From Roseovarius mucosus DSM 17069 (GTDB lineage: Bacteria; Pseudomonadota; Alphaproteobacteria; Rhodobacterales; Rhodobacteraceae), in NCBI RefSeq assembly GCF_000768555.3, contig NZ_KN293976.1, positions 276,501-331,098 on the forward strand: DNA of 54,598 nt, in the 5' to 3' direction. Shown piece after piece: positions 44,692-53,495 of this stretch. A program made the position numbers and the translations under genes. A model generated the notes under the pieces. The model had not been told where the DNA came from. It did not search any database and saw only the letters and a list, made by a program, of their open reading frames with translations. The stretch's first letter is position 1. Every line of letters begins with the position of its first letter.

Positions 44692-45534
44692 ATGCGCCTT
44701 GTTTCTGCTCTTGCGCTCTGCCTGTTGTTCGCCGGGCCGCTAGAGGCCGCCCAGCCCTGCGGTGATCCCGACACGCCCTGCGAGACAGCGACAGGCAGCT
44801 ATCACATCGCCCTGCCCGAAGGGCCGGGCCCCTACCCGGTGATGATCTTTTTGCATGGGCATGGCGGGCGCGGCGGACCGATGGTCGAGGGTGCCACCGC
44901 ACGGGATGCCACAGCGCGCGGCTATGCCTATATCGCGCCCAACGGGCTGATCCGTATGGGGCGCACACGCCCCAGCTGGAATTTCCACCCGGATTTTCCG
45001 GGACAGCGCGATGAGGCGGCGTTCCTGCAAGAGGTGATGCAGGATGCCGCCGCACGCTTTGACATTGATCCAAAACGCAGTCTCTTGGCCGGGTTTTCCA
45101 TTGGCGGGTCTCTTACCAGCTATATCGCCTGCGCCACGCCGGACGCCTTCAGCGCCTATGCCCCAGTGTCCGGCAGCTTTTGGCGACCGCATCCGACAGG
45201 CTGCGCCGGGCCTGTGCGGCTATTGCATACGCATGGCTGGCGCGACGAAGTGGTGCCGCTCGAGGGGCGCGTGATCCGTCAGGTCATGGGGCGTGATTTT
45301 GCCCAGGGTGACGTGTTTCATGCCATGAGCCTGTGGCGCGCGGCCAATGGCTGTGACAATTACCGCGCCGACAGGTTCGAAACCTCGGGCGATTTCCTGC
45401 GCCGAAGTTGGACCCGCTGCGCCCCCGGTTCCGCGCTAGAGTTCGTGCTGTTCGACGGGGGGCATAGCGTGCCGAAAGGCTGGTCCACGATGGCGCTCGA
45501 CTGGTTCGAGACGCTCAAGGGACCCGGCCAGTAG
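44692..45534 (+). CDS. Secreted alpha/beta-hydrolase, polyhydroxybutyrate-depolymerase/feruloyl-esterase type (LpqC-like)
   Basis: The 280-residue protein has a signal peptide (MRLVSALALCLLFAGPLEAA) with likely cleavage after Ala20. The nucleophile elbow is AGFSIGGSLT, the acid is probably in HTHGWRDEVVPL, and the His is in FDGGHSVPKGW. FLHGHGGRGGP fits the oxyanion region. Members cleave short-chain esters or polyhydroxyalkanoate, and the substrate cannot be read here. TGGAGC stands upstream of the ATG. It converges with opgH with three bases between stops. Confidence 0.85.
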   Translation: MRLVSALALCLLFAGPLEAAQPCGDPDTPCETATGSYHIALPEGPGPYPVMIFLHGHGGRGGPMVEGATARDATARGYAYIAPNGLIRMGRTRPSWNFHPDFPGQRDEAAFLQEVMQDAAARFDIDPKRSLLAGFSIGGSLTSYIACATPDAFSAYAPVSGSFWRPHPTGCAGPVRLLHTHGWRDEVVPLEGRVIRQVMGRDFAQGDVFHAMSLWRAANGCDNYRADRFETSGDFLRRSWTRCAPGSALEFVLFDGGHSVPKGWSTMALDWFETLKGPGQ

Positions 45535-45537
45535 CTG

Positions 45538-47421
45538 TTACTCGGCGGCGATGGGCGGGCTCTCGGGATGGCGGAACATCATCCGGTGATTGCGCGCCAA
45601 TTGCAGGATGGGCGGGGTATCGACCATCTCGGGCGTGGCCATCAGGGACGCAAGGCCACGACGCTGATCCAGCCGCAGGCCCGACACCATCGAGAGCGGC
45701 ACGGCGGCAACCAGGCTCACCGCAATCGGCAAAAGCCAGAGCGATACCACCCCCGCCGCCATACCGAGCACCAGAAGCGCACCGCTGACGGTTTCGAGCG
45801 CATGAAACTTGAGGACGGTGCGCGGGCTGTAATCGCCGCCTTTGCGCGCTTGCGGCGACCAGGTGGGACGAATGCCGATCACGGTGCGCAGCACCGCAAC
45901 CACCTGTTGCACCATCATGATCGGCGAAAAGAGGATCGACAGCAGCACTTCGACCAGCAGCGAGAGGGCAAATCGTGCCCCGCCGCCATAGCGCTGCATT
46001 TTCTGCTCGGTGAGGCCAAGCGAAAGCGCGCCCAGCATCTTGGGCGCAAGCAGCATCCCATACATGAACAGCAGAATGAGCACGGAACTGACCCGGCTCA
46101 TTTCTGGCCAGACCGGATAGAGTGGGTTTTCCATCGAGAAATAGGTGATGACGCTGTCTTGGCCATTCCCCAAGATAGCCCAGATCACCAGAAGGCCGAA
46201 CCACGCGGGCGAGAGCAGATAGCTCATAGCGCCGTGGAAAAGATGAAAGCGAGAGACCGGATGTAGGCCGCGCGTCGCCAGAAGGCGGAGGTGTTGAAGA
46301 TTGCCATGGCACCAGCGGCGATCACGCAGCGCATAGTCGATCAGGGTGGCGGGCGGCTCTTCAAAGCTGCCGGGAATGGAGGGAAGGAACCGCACCGCCC
46401 AGCCGGCACGGCGCAAAAGGCCCGCCTCGACGAAATCATGACTAAGGATTAGCCCACCCTTGCCGCGCAGCGACGGCATGCGCGGCAGGCCCGCGCAATC
46501 CGCAAAGGCGCGGGTGCGCAGGATGGCGTTATGGCCCCAATAGTTGCCTTCGGAGCCTGTCCATCCCGCCAGCCCCTGAGACAGAAGCATCCCGTAGACG
46601 GAGGCCGAGAATTGCTGCATCCGGCCAAAGAGCGTGTCAGACCCCACCACCAGCGGGGCCGACTGAATAAGCCCTGCGGTCGGATCAAGCGACATCTCGT
46701 CAGAGAGGGCGATGACCGCCTCGGGGCTCATCAGGCTATCGGCGTCCAGCACAAGCATCGCCTCATAGGCACCGCCCCAGTTTTCCAGCCATTGCGCGAT
46801 GTTGCCCACCTTGCGTTCGGTGTTCTGCACCCGCCTGCGGTACCAGACCGGGGCATCGGGCGGCATGGTGGCGCGCAGCGTGGCATACGCGCGCTGCTCG
46901 GTCAGGGCGATGTCACTGTCCTGCGTGTCGGACAGGATAAAGAGCTCGAACCGATGCGCACTGCGCGCCGCGCGCAAGGCGCTCATCATGGCGCTGGCAT
47001 TGCCAAAGACTTCGGCAGTGTCCTCATTGTAGATCGGCACAAGCAGCGCCACGCGCAGCGGCGCGGGCGTGGCCCCGATGCGGGTGCCTTTCTGTTTGAG
47101 ATGAACGGCAAGGCCAAGCGTCGCCGTGCCCATCGCCAGAGCGATCCAAAAGAAGGTGGCGACCACAAAGGCCAGCAGCACCCATTCCAGCCACCAGATG
47201 CCATTGGTCGACAACCAATCTCCAAAGGCCCAGGCCAGGGCCCCCGTCGTGATGACGGCCGGCAGAAACGCCGCCAGACGCCGCCACTGGAACACGGCAG
47301 AAGGTTTCCAGACCGGCGCACTGGGGTCTCGATAGGCGTGACGCAGGCTCTGGACCGGATGGGCCAGAGGCGCAGGCGCGGGCATCAGCCCGGTGCCGGG
47401 AAAGGGGGTCAGACTGTCCAT
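45538..47421 (-). CDS. opgH: Glucans biosynthesis glucosyltransferase H
   Basis: The 627-residue inner-membrane GT2 enzyme polymerises beta-1,2-glucose for osmoregulated periplasmic glucan. There are two N-terminal helices (about 55-115), then the catalytic domain with LVPIYNEDTAEVFGNASAMM, the DxD motif MLVLDADSLMSPE, GLILSHDFVEAGLLRRAG and the RxxRW-type RDRRWCHGNLQHLRL. A bundle of C-terminal helices follows. It is shorter than the 847-residue E. coli protein, as is usual in alphaproteobacteria. It is the last gene of opgC-opgG-opgH; its start overlaps opgG by 13 bases. Confidence 0.93.
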   Translation of the reverse strand: MDSLTPFPGTGLMPAPAPLAHPVQSLRHAYRDPSAPVWKPSAVFQWRRLAAFLPAVITTGALAWAFGDWLSTNGIWWLEWVLLAFVVATFFWIALAMGTATLGLAVHLKQKGTRIGATPAPLRVALLVPIYNEDTAEVFGNASAMMSALRAARSAHRFELFILSDTQDSDIALTEQRAYATLRATMPPDAPVWYRRRVQNTERKVGNIAQWLENWGGAYEAMLVLDADSLMSPEAVIALSDEMSLDPTAGLIQSAPLVVGSDTLFGRMQQFSASVYGMLLSQGLAGWTGSEGNYWGHNAILRTRAFADCAGLPRMPSLRGKGGLILSHDFVEAGLLRRAGWAVRFLPSIPGSFEEPPATLIDYALRDRRWCHGNLQHLRLLATRGLHPVSRFHLFHGAMSYLLSPAWFGLLVIWAILGNGQDSVITYFSMENPLYPVWPEMSRVSSVLILLFMYGMLLAPKMLGALSLGLTEQKMQRYGGGARFALSLLVEVLLSILFSPIMMVQQVVAVLRTVIGIRPTWSPQARKGGDYSPRTVLKFHALETVSGALLVLGMAAGVVSLWLLPIAVSLVAAVPLSMVSGLRLDQRRGLASLMATPEMVDTPPILQLARNHRMMFRHPESPPIAAE

Positions 47422-48914
47422 CGGTAAAGCCAGACTTCGGACACGGCCTGTCCTTGGTGATAGAGTTGCGCACGCATTTCCGACGCCTCGGCATCGCCGG
47501 GATCAAAGGAAAACACCAGCCGCGGTCCGTCTGTTTCCGGATTGCGCTGAATTTGGGGGACAGACGTTTCAAAGGTATTGGCCCTGACGTAAGCGACCAA
47601 CTCCTCATAATCATCGGGCAAGGCGGGATGCGGGGCAAAGTCGATGACCACGACCTTGTGATCATTATGAGCAAAGCCCTTGCCAAGGCGGGTATTCAGC
47701 ACCGGCGTCACCGGCTTGGTCGCCTCGATCTGGTCGGTCCAGGTCATGCGATAGCTGAACGCGTGTTCAGAGCCCTCCGCAAGAGGTGTCCGGGGTTTCC
47801 AATAGACCACGATATTGTCGTAGATTTCCTTGTCCGTCGGGATTTCGACCAACGTTACCGCACCCTGTCCCCAATCTTCGCCGGGCGTAATCCAGAGGCT
47901 GGGGCGCTCATGGTAATGCGCCTCGAGATCCTCGAAGTTTGAGAATGCGCGCTCGCGTTGTGCCAGGCCGAAACCCTTGGGGTTATCATCGACGAAACTG
48001 GAAATCTGGATAAAGGTCGGGTTGGCCAAAGGCCTCCAGATCAACTCGCCATTGCCGTTGTGGATGCTGAGCCCGTCACTGTCATGCACGGCGGGGCGGA
48101 AATCATCGAACCGGCCACGGTTGGTCTCGTCGAAGTAGAACATCGAGGTCAGCGGCGCGATGCCGACATTCGCAAGCTCCGTGCGCGGCCAGAGGGTGCA
48201 GCGCACATCGACCTCTGTCGTGGTGCCACTGGGCCGCAAGGTGAAGTGATAGATGCCTGTGACAGAGGGGCTCTCGAGCAGGGCGTGAACCTTGTGCTCG
48301 GTGACCCCCGGTGCCGGCTTCTCGATCCAGAAGCGGGTGAAATCCGGAAACTCCTCGCCATCGGGCGAGGCGGTGTTGAGCGCCAGGCCGCGCGCCGAAA
48401 GCCCGTAGACCAGATCGCGCGCGATCACGCGGAAATAGCTCGCCCCCTGGAACACGGCATATTCCTGGAAGAAGCCCGGCTTTTCGATCTCTGCCCGCAG
48501 GCGGATCCCGGAATAGCCCAAGGCGTCGTCCACGGGTAGCTCCGGCACGATCTCATGCAGGTCATAGAGTGAAAAATCGAACGGCAGTCTGCGCGCGACG
48601 CCATTCTCGACCATGTTGACCTCAACCGCATGCGGGAAATAGAGGCCCGGCGGGAACATGTCGAATTCAAGCGTGGTGTCAGTGCCCGCCCAGATCGCCT
48701 TGTCGGTATCGTAGCGAATACCGCGATACTGATCATAGGTCAGTTCCCGCCATGCGTCAGGCACGAACGGGCGCTCTGCATAGGGATTGGCCGCGATCTG
48801 GCGGGCCAACTCGTGCAGCATTGCTTCGGAAAAGGCCACGCCCCCCTCTGCCCGGGCCATGCCGGGCCAAAGCGCAAGTGCCGCGATGGATTTCAGAACA
48901 TCTCGGCGGATCAT
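47409..48914 (-). CDS. opgG: Glucan biosynthesis periplasmic protein G
   Basis: The 501-residue periplasmic OpgG/OpgD-type protein has a beta-sandwich N-domain (FSEAMLHELARQIAANPYAE, LTYDQYRGIRYD, FDMFPPGLYFP) and an Ig-like C-domain. The signal MIRRDVLKSIAALALWPGMA has a twin-arginine-like RRDVLK, as in OpgD, so Tat export is possible. It works on branching or release of the glucan backbone. ATG 48914 overlaps the opgC stop as ATGA. Confidence 0.93.
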   Translation of the reverse strand: MIRRDVLKSIAALALWPGMARAEGGVAFSEAMLHELARQIAANPYAERPFVPDAWRELTYDQYRGIRYDTDKAIWAGTDTTLEFDMFPPGLYFPHAVEVNMVENGVARRLPFDFSLYDLHEIVPELPVDDALGYSGIRLRAEIEKPGFFQEYAVFQGASYFRVIARDLVYGLSARGLALNTASPDGEEFPDFTRFWIEKPAPGVTEHKVHALLESPSVTGIYHFTLRPSGTTTEVDVRCTLWPRTELANVGIAPLTSMFYFDETNRGRFDDFRPAVHDSDGLSIHNGNGELIWRPLANPTFIQISSFVDDNPKGFGLAQRERAFSNFEDLEAHYHERPSLWITPGEDWGQGAVTLVEIPTDKEIYDNIVVYWKPRTPLAEGSEHAFSYRMTWTDQIEATKPVTPVLNTRLGKGFAHNDHKVVVIDFAPHPALPDDYEELVAYVRANTFETSVPQIQRNPETDGPRLVFSFDPGDAEASEMRAQLYHQGQAVSEVWLYRWTV

Positions 48915-50143
48915 TTCGCGACCCGCCATGGATGAGATTTAAACCAGGCCGCGATGTAAGCCACCGCGATCAATGCCCCGAACCCGATGAAATTCGCGAG
49001 CGTTATGTTCCAGGTAGTGCGTCCGATCTGGTCCATGACAAAGCCCGAAAAGCGGGCGAACACCATGGAGAAGACGAAGACCGCCAGCGATTGCTGCCCG
49101 ACCTTCAGAATCATTTTGAGCAGAACTCCCCACACATATGAGATGACGCCAGTGCCAGTGGCGCGCAGGCGCATACCACCTTCTCCGGCCGCTGCCCAGC
49201 ACAGATATGCAAGTGCCAGAAAATGTACATAGCGCAGGATTCCGAAATCGGATTTGTTGAACAGCCCGTTGTTTGCGCCGCGCCAGTCGCGGGCCCAATC
49301 AAAGCCGAATTCGCGCACGCCGATGTTGGAAAGCGGGATATTCGCGATGACAATAGCTGCCGCGATGCCGATCAACACGCGATTCACCGGCGGTCTGGGC
49401 AACCAGCCGCGCATGAAGGCAAAGCCGGTGAAAAAGATCAGCTGCCAGCCGAACGGGTTGAAGAACCATTCGCGATTCGACCAAGGCTCTGCCGGAAAGG
49501 CCAGATGCCATTGGCCGAGGCCCAGTGAGGCAAGGAGAAACTCCTGCGCCATGAGCCACGTCAGCCCCATCGCCGCTGCCACCGCCCAGAGACTGATGCG
49601 GCTAAGGGCCACGACAACGGGCATCATCACGAGGATTACCATGTACATCGGCAGGATGTCGAAGTAATTGGGCACATACGTGAGGGTAAAAAGACCCAGA
49701 AGCTGCGGACCGGGATCGGCAAAGAACCTCTGGAGGTTCAGGCCGTTTACATAGCTCTTGTCGAAATCACCAATGATGTCAAAGGCCGCAAGCATCGTCG
49801 CGATGACAAAGAACATCCCGATATGCGCCCAATAAACCTGCCAGACGCGGTAACCCACACGCCCGGTGCCCAGCGTCCAGCCCGCGCGGTCAAAGGTGCG
49901 CCCAAAGGCAATGGCCGAGGCCATGCCCGAGCAGAACACAAAGATTTCGGTGGCATCCGAAAAGCCCCAACGCGCCGGAATCCAGCTTGTGAAGAAATTG
50001 CGCGGGGTGTGGGCACACAGGATAATGAACATCGCAAGCCCGCGAAAGAAATCCAGCCGGATGTCGCGCGTGCTGGCGACCGGCTTGACGGCTGCATGGG
50101 TGGTTTGGCCATGCGTCATGGACGGATCTGCAACACTCGTCAT
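48911..50143 (-). CDS. opgC: Glucan-modifying membrane protein OpgC
   Basis: The 410-residue protein has about ten membrane helices and an acyltransferase-like start: RDIRLDFFRGLAMFIILCAHTPRNFF, with SDATEIFVFCSGMASAIAFG. OpgC adds succinyl groups to periplasmic glucans. The region before residue 25 is soluble. It is the first gene of the opg operon, 36 bp below the TPR gene. Confidence 0.92.
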   Translation of the reverse strand: MTSVADPSMTHGQTTHAAVKPVASTRDIRLDFFRGLAMFIILCAHTPRNFFTSWIPARWGFSDATEIFVFCSGMASAIAFGRTFDRAGWTLGTGRVGYRVWQVYWAHIGMFFVIATMLAAFDIIGDFDKSYVNGLNLQRFFADPGPQLLGLFTLTYVPNYFDILPMYMVILVMMPVVVALSRISLWAVAAAMGLTWLMAQEFLLASLGLGQWHLAFPAEPWSNREWFFNPFGWQLIFFTGFAFMRGWLPRPPVNRVLIGIAAAIVIANIPLSNIGVREFGFDWARDWRGANNGLFNKSDFGILRYVHFLALAYLCWAAAGEGGMRLRATGTGVISYVWGVLLKMILKVGQQSLAVFVFSMVFARFSGFVMDQIGRTTWNITLANFIGFGALIAVAYIAAWFKSHPWRVAK

Positions 50144-50179
50144 AACGGTGCCGACTCCTCTTCGTAAATCTGTCGAGAC

Positions 50180-51556
50180 CTATTCCGCCGGCAAACGGTC
50201 CGCGTCGTCCCAGTCAACGCGCGAGCGCGAGATAAGTTCCAGACGGGTATTGGCATAGGAATCAAGACGGCCCGCGCGCTGTGTGGCGCGCTCTTGCAAG
50301 ATATTTTCTGCCTCATCGAGGAATCCGCCGCGAATGGCGGCGTCGATGGTCAGACGTTCAAACACATCGCGTTGCGCGTGACTTCCACCCGCAAGCTGCA
50401 TCGAGCGGCGCGCGCGGCCAAGGTTGAGAAAGGCGGTCTTGTAATCGCCTTCGCCAAAGGCCTCGAGCCCGGTGGCGGCCGACAGGCCGGGATTGGCCAT
50501 ACGCGCCATCAGTTCGCCCGCGTTGGTCTGTTTGGCGTCGCGGTGCATCCGCGCCAACATCCGTTTGACGGCCATGTCGCGATTGTCACCTACAAGCGCC
50601 AACAAATAATGCAGGTCGGCAAAGAGCAGGCAGGCATCTTCGCTGCGCCGCTCGGAAATCTCGGCCAATTCCTCCCAACGGTCGCCGACGTCATGCCCCT
50701 CGAGTTCGAGCCGCATCAAGAGGGAGGTGCCGTTGGAAATATCGCGGAAATCGTCGGTCTTGTCGCGGCGAATCTCTGTGTCGTAGAGGTCGAAAACTGC
50801 GTCAATCTCACCTTGATCGAGATGCATCAGCGCCTTGTGCCACCAGACATGATAGCGGAAATTGTTGCAATGCGTCCAAGCATGCTCGCGCCCTTCGAGC
50901 CAGTTGAGCCCGGCGCGCGCATTGGCGGTCATGTCAAAGACATGCGCAACCGCATGCAGACCCCAGGCATCATCGGGCGACAGGCTGAGGCCAAGACGAC
51001 CAGCGGTTTCCGCGCGCGCATAATCGCCGGTTTCTTCGAGCGAGAAGGCATGACAGCCAAAGAGATAACCGCGCGCCGGGTTTTTGGCGTCATAGGCGGG
51101 CAAAAGTGCCTCAATCGAGGCGCGCATGCCCTTGCCATCGCCAAGGATGAACCGGGTGGCATGGCTGATCTTCATCGCCAGCGCGTCCTCGGGCCAGCGC
51201 GTGAGGATCGCCTCCATCTCGCGCACGGTCTCGGACGGACGACCATCGAGCCATGCCCCAAGCGCACGGACATAGCCCGCCTCGCGCGCGGTTGGAACGC
51301 TGCGTTGTGCGGCATCGACGGCAGAACGATGTGCCTCCTGCGCGGTTTCGTTCAATTCGCGCCGCCCCAGCATAAGGAAGAATAGCCCCTTGGTGGCATG
51401 GGCCATGGCAAAATCCGGCTCTTGGCTAAGAACAGCCCCCAGATATTCAGGGGTCTTGGCGGCATGGGCGAGAAAGGCCAATACCATCTTGTCCCACGCC
51501 TCAGCGGCGGTAGGGGATGATATGGTCAACTCATACCCGAATTGATCTGAACGCAT
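50180..51556 (-). CDS. Tetratricopeptide-repeat protein (TTC38-like)
   Basis: The 458-residue all-helical protein is made of TPR-like pairs: HATKGLFFLMLGRRELNETA, GCHAFSLEETGDYARAETAG, YHVWWHKALMHLDQGEIDAV and AATGLEAFGEGDYKTAFLNL. It matches the pattern of TTC38-type proteins of unknown role. There is no signal peptide. It lies just upstream of opgC on the same strand (36 bp) and may share its message. The 205 bp upstream hold no gene. Confidence 0.85.
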   Translation of the reverse strand: MRSDQFGYELTISSPTAAEAWDKMVLAFLAHAAKTPEYLGAVLSQEPDFAMAHATKGLFFLMLGRRELNETAQEAHRSAVDAAQRSVPTAREAGYVRALGAWLDGRPSETVREMEAILTRWPEDALAMKISHATRFILGDGKGMRASIEALLPAYDAKNPARGYLFGCHAFSLEETGDYARAETAGRLGLSLSPDDAWGLHAVAHVFDMTANARAGLNWLEGREHAWTHCNNFRYHVWWHKALMHLDQGEIDAVFDLYDTEIRRDKTDDFRDISNGTSLLMRLELEGHDVGDRWEELAEISERRSEDACLLFADLHYLLALVGDNRDMAVKRMLARMHRDAKQTNAGELMARMANPGLSAATGLEAFGEGDYKTAFLNLGRARRSMQLAGGSHAQRDVFERLTIDAAIRGGFLDEAENILQERATQRAGRLDSYANTRLELISRSRVDWDDADRLPAE

Positions 51557-51761
51557 GACCCGAAATCCTTTTTCTAGCTCTCACCACAGCTATTTCGGCA
51601 AAATATGAAAGCGGCAACACATCCGCCCCTCACCTCACCAAGTCGTTATCGCCAGCTTAACGATTGTGACCGCCAAGTGGCAGGGCAATAGGTGTAATGC
51701 ACCGGAAAATAGGCGCAATTTCGCTTAGGTGAGGATCACGGGCGTCCGCCCCGCCTCAAAA

Positions 51762-52232
51762 TCATTCAGCGATGGCTGTTTCGGCGACGGTTTTGAAAAC
51801 ATCATCCAGTTCGGACGCAAGCGCCCGGAGGTCATCCCCGCCCTCGTCGAAATAGGGGGTAAAAACCGCCGTCGGCGTCTTGTAGCTGAGGGTTGCGGTG
51901 CCGTCGGAATCTTCGGTCACATATAGACGGATCGGGGCCTCGATTCCCGCCGCAACGCTGGCGGCCAGCATGCGGCGCGCATAGTCGTTGCGGTAAAGGC
52001 CAAAGATGCGGTTGCCCGGGATAGTTATCCCCTGCCCGCGCGCGCCATCCGAGGCGCTCGCCTGTGTGACAATCGCGATGGGCGCAGTCTTGACCGCTTC
52101 GCGCACAGCCTCGACCAATGCGTCAAAGCCTTTGTCGGTGTCGTGGATGACCCAGCCTTCACGCGGTTCCAGTGCTTGTGCTGCGCCAGACAGGAACAGA
52201 AAGGCGGTCAGAATTGTCAGAAATCGTTGCAT
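51762..52232 (-). CDS. DUF302 family exported protein
   Basis: The 156-residue protein has a signal peptide (MQRFLTILTAFLFLSGAAQA, cleavage after Ala20). A DUF302 domain follows: FDALVEAVREAVKTAPIAIV, GNRIFGLYRNDYARRMLAAS, RLYVTEDSDGTATLSYKTPT. The function of DUF302 is unknown. ATG 52232 gives the clean signal. It is a single gene between the TPR gene and the CoA-transferase, with 77 bp upstream. Confidence 0.85.
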   Translation of the reverse strand: MQRFLTILTAFLFLSGAAQALEPREGWVIHDTDKGFDALVEAVREAVKTAPIAIVTQASASDGARGQGITIPGNRIFGLYRNDYARRMLAASVAAGIEAPIRLYVTEDSDGTATLSYKTPTAVFTPYFDEGGDDLRALASELDDVFKTVAETAIAE

Positions 52233-52309
52233 GAAATGGCCCTCCGGCTGCACCCGGAGGGGTAAGGCATCGCCCGAGTCGCAGCAAATCACGTGGCCGC
52301 GAGGCGAGG

Positions 52310-53491
52310 TTACAGATCGCGCCTCAGTGTTGAGAGCACCGCCTCGGTATCCGCCCCGGTCGCAGGCGGAGCAGAACGGTAACTGACCGGCGTGCGCGAA
52401 AACTTCAGCGGATTACCAATGAGACGCACCGTGCCTTTGGCGGTATCCGGCGCAGGCATGGTGATGGTCATGCCGCGCGCCTGCGCCTGCTCGGTTTCCA
52501 GCGCCTGCCCAATCGTGTTGACCGGCCCCACAGGCACCTTGCGCACCTCGAGACCGTCGATGACATGCGCGGTGGTGCGCGTGGCCAACACCTCGGCGAT
52601 CATCGGCACAAGAGTATCGCGATGCGCAAGCCGCGCGGTATTGGTGGCATATTGCGGATCGGTGGCCCAATCAGGACGGCCCAGATAATCGCAAAAGCGG
52701 GCATATTGGCTGTCATTGCCCACGGCCACGATCACATGGCCATCAAGGGTCGCAAAGACCTGATAGGGCACGATATTGGGATGGGCATTGCCCGCGCGCG
52801 TGGGCGAGACCCCGGAGGTGAGATAATTCAGCCCCTGATTGACCAGCCACGCCATCGTGGCATCGACCAGCGCGATGTCGATATGCTGCCCCTCACCTGT
52901 GGCGTCACGGTGACGCAGCGCCGCCAGGATCCCGGTCGCTGCATAGAGGCCGCAGACCACATCTGCCACGCCCACGCCAACCTTCATCGGCTCTCCCCCG
53001 GCCTCGCCGGTGATCGACATGATGCCGCCATAGCCCTGCGCCATGAGGTCATAACCCGGCTTGTCACGGTTCGGGCCGGTCTGGCCGAAACCGGAAATCG
53101 AGCAGTAGACAAGACCCGGATAGGCGGCACAGAGCGTCTCGTGATCAAGACCGTATTTGCGCAAACCGCCGGGTTTGAAATTCTCGATCACCACATCGGC
53201 GCGGCCAGCGAGGTCATGCAGCAGGCGCTGCACCTCGGGGTCGGTCAGATCCACCGCCACGGATTTCTTGTTGCGGTTGGACGACATGAAATAGGCCGAG
53301 AGATCGGTGGGATTGCCCTCGGCATCCAGCGCAAAGGGCGGCCCCCATTGGCGGGTATCGTCGCCCTCAAGGCTCTCGATCTTGATCACCTCTGCCCCGA
53401 GGTCACCCAGGAGCTGCGTACAGGTGGGACCCGCCAGAATACGGCTGAGGTCGAGGATAACGAGACCATCGAGCGGGCCGGGCATGGGCAT
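52310..53491 (-). CDS. CaiB/BaiF-type CoA-transferase (family III)
   Basis: The 393-residue cytoplasmic protein begins LVILDLSRILAGPTCTQLLGD, the classic start. GADVIKIE-like GAEVIKIESLEGDD, NRNKKSVAVDLTDPEVQ, FKPGGLRKYGLDHE, SGFGQTGPNRDKPGYDLMAQ and the late LGRPDWATDPQYATN follow. Family III enzymes move CoA between carboxylic acids by a ping-pong mechanism with a catalytic Asp. The acid is unknown. Four bases separate it from the upstream ThDP-enzyme gene, so they are probably cotranscribed. Confidence 0.92.
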   Translation of the reverse strand: MPMPGPLDGLVILDLSRILAGPTCTQLLGDLGAEVIKIESLEGDDTRQWGPPFALDAEGNPTDLSAYFMSSNRNKKSVAVDLTDPEVQRLLHDLAGRADVVIENFKPGGLRKYGLDHETLCAAYPGLVYCSISGFGQTGPNRDKPGYDLMAQGYGGIMSITGEAGGEPMKVGVGVADVVCGLYAATGILAALRHRDATGEGQHIDIALVDATMAWLVNQGLNYLTSGVSPTRAGNAHPNIVPYQVFATLDGHVIVAVGNDSQYARFCDYLGRPDWATDPQYATNTARLAHRDTLVPMIAEVLATRTTAHVIDGLEVRKVPVGPVNTIGQALETEQAQARGMTITMPAPDTAKGTVRLIGNPLKFSRTPVSYRSAPPATGADTEAVLSTLRRDL

Positions 53492-53495
53492 CTCC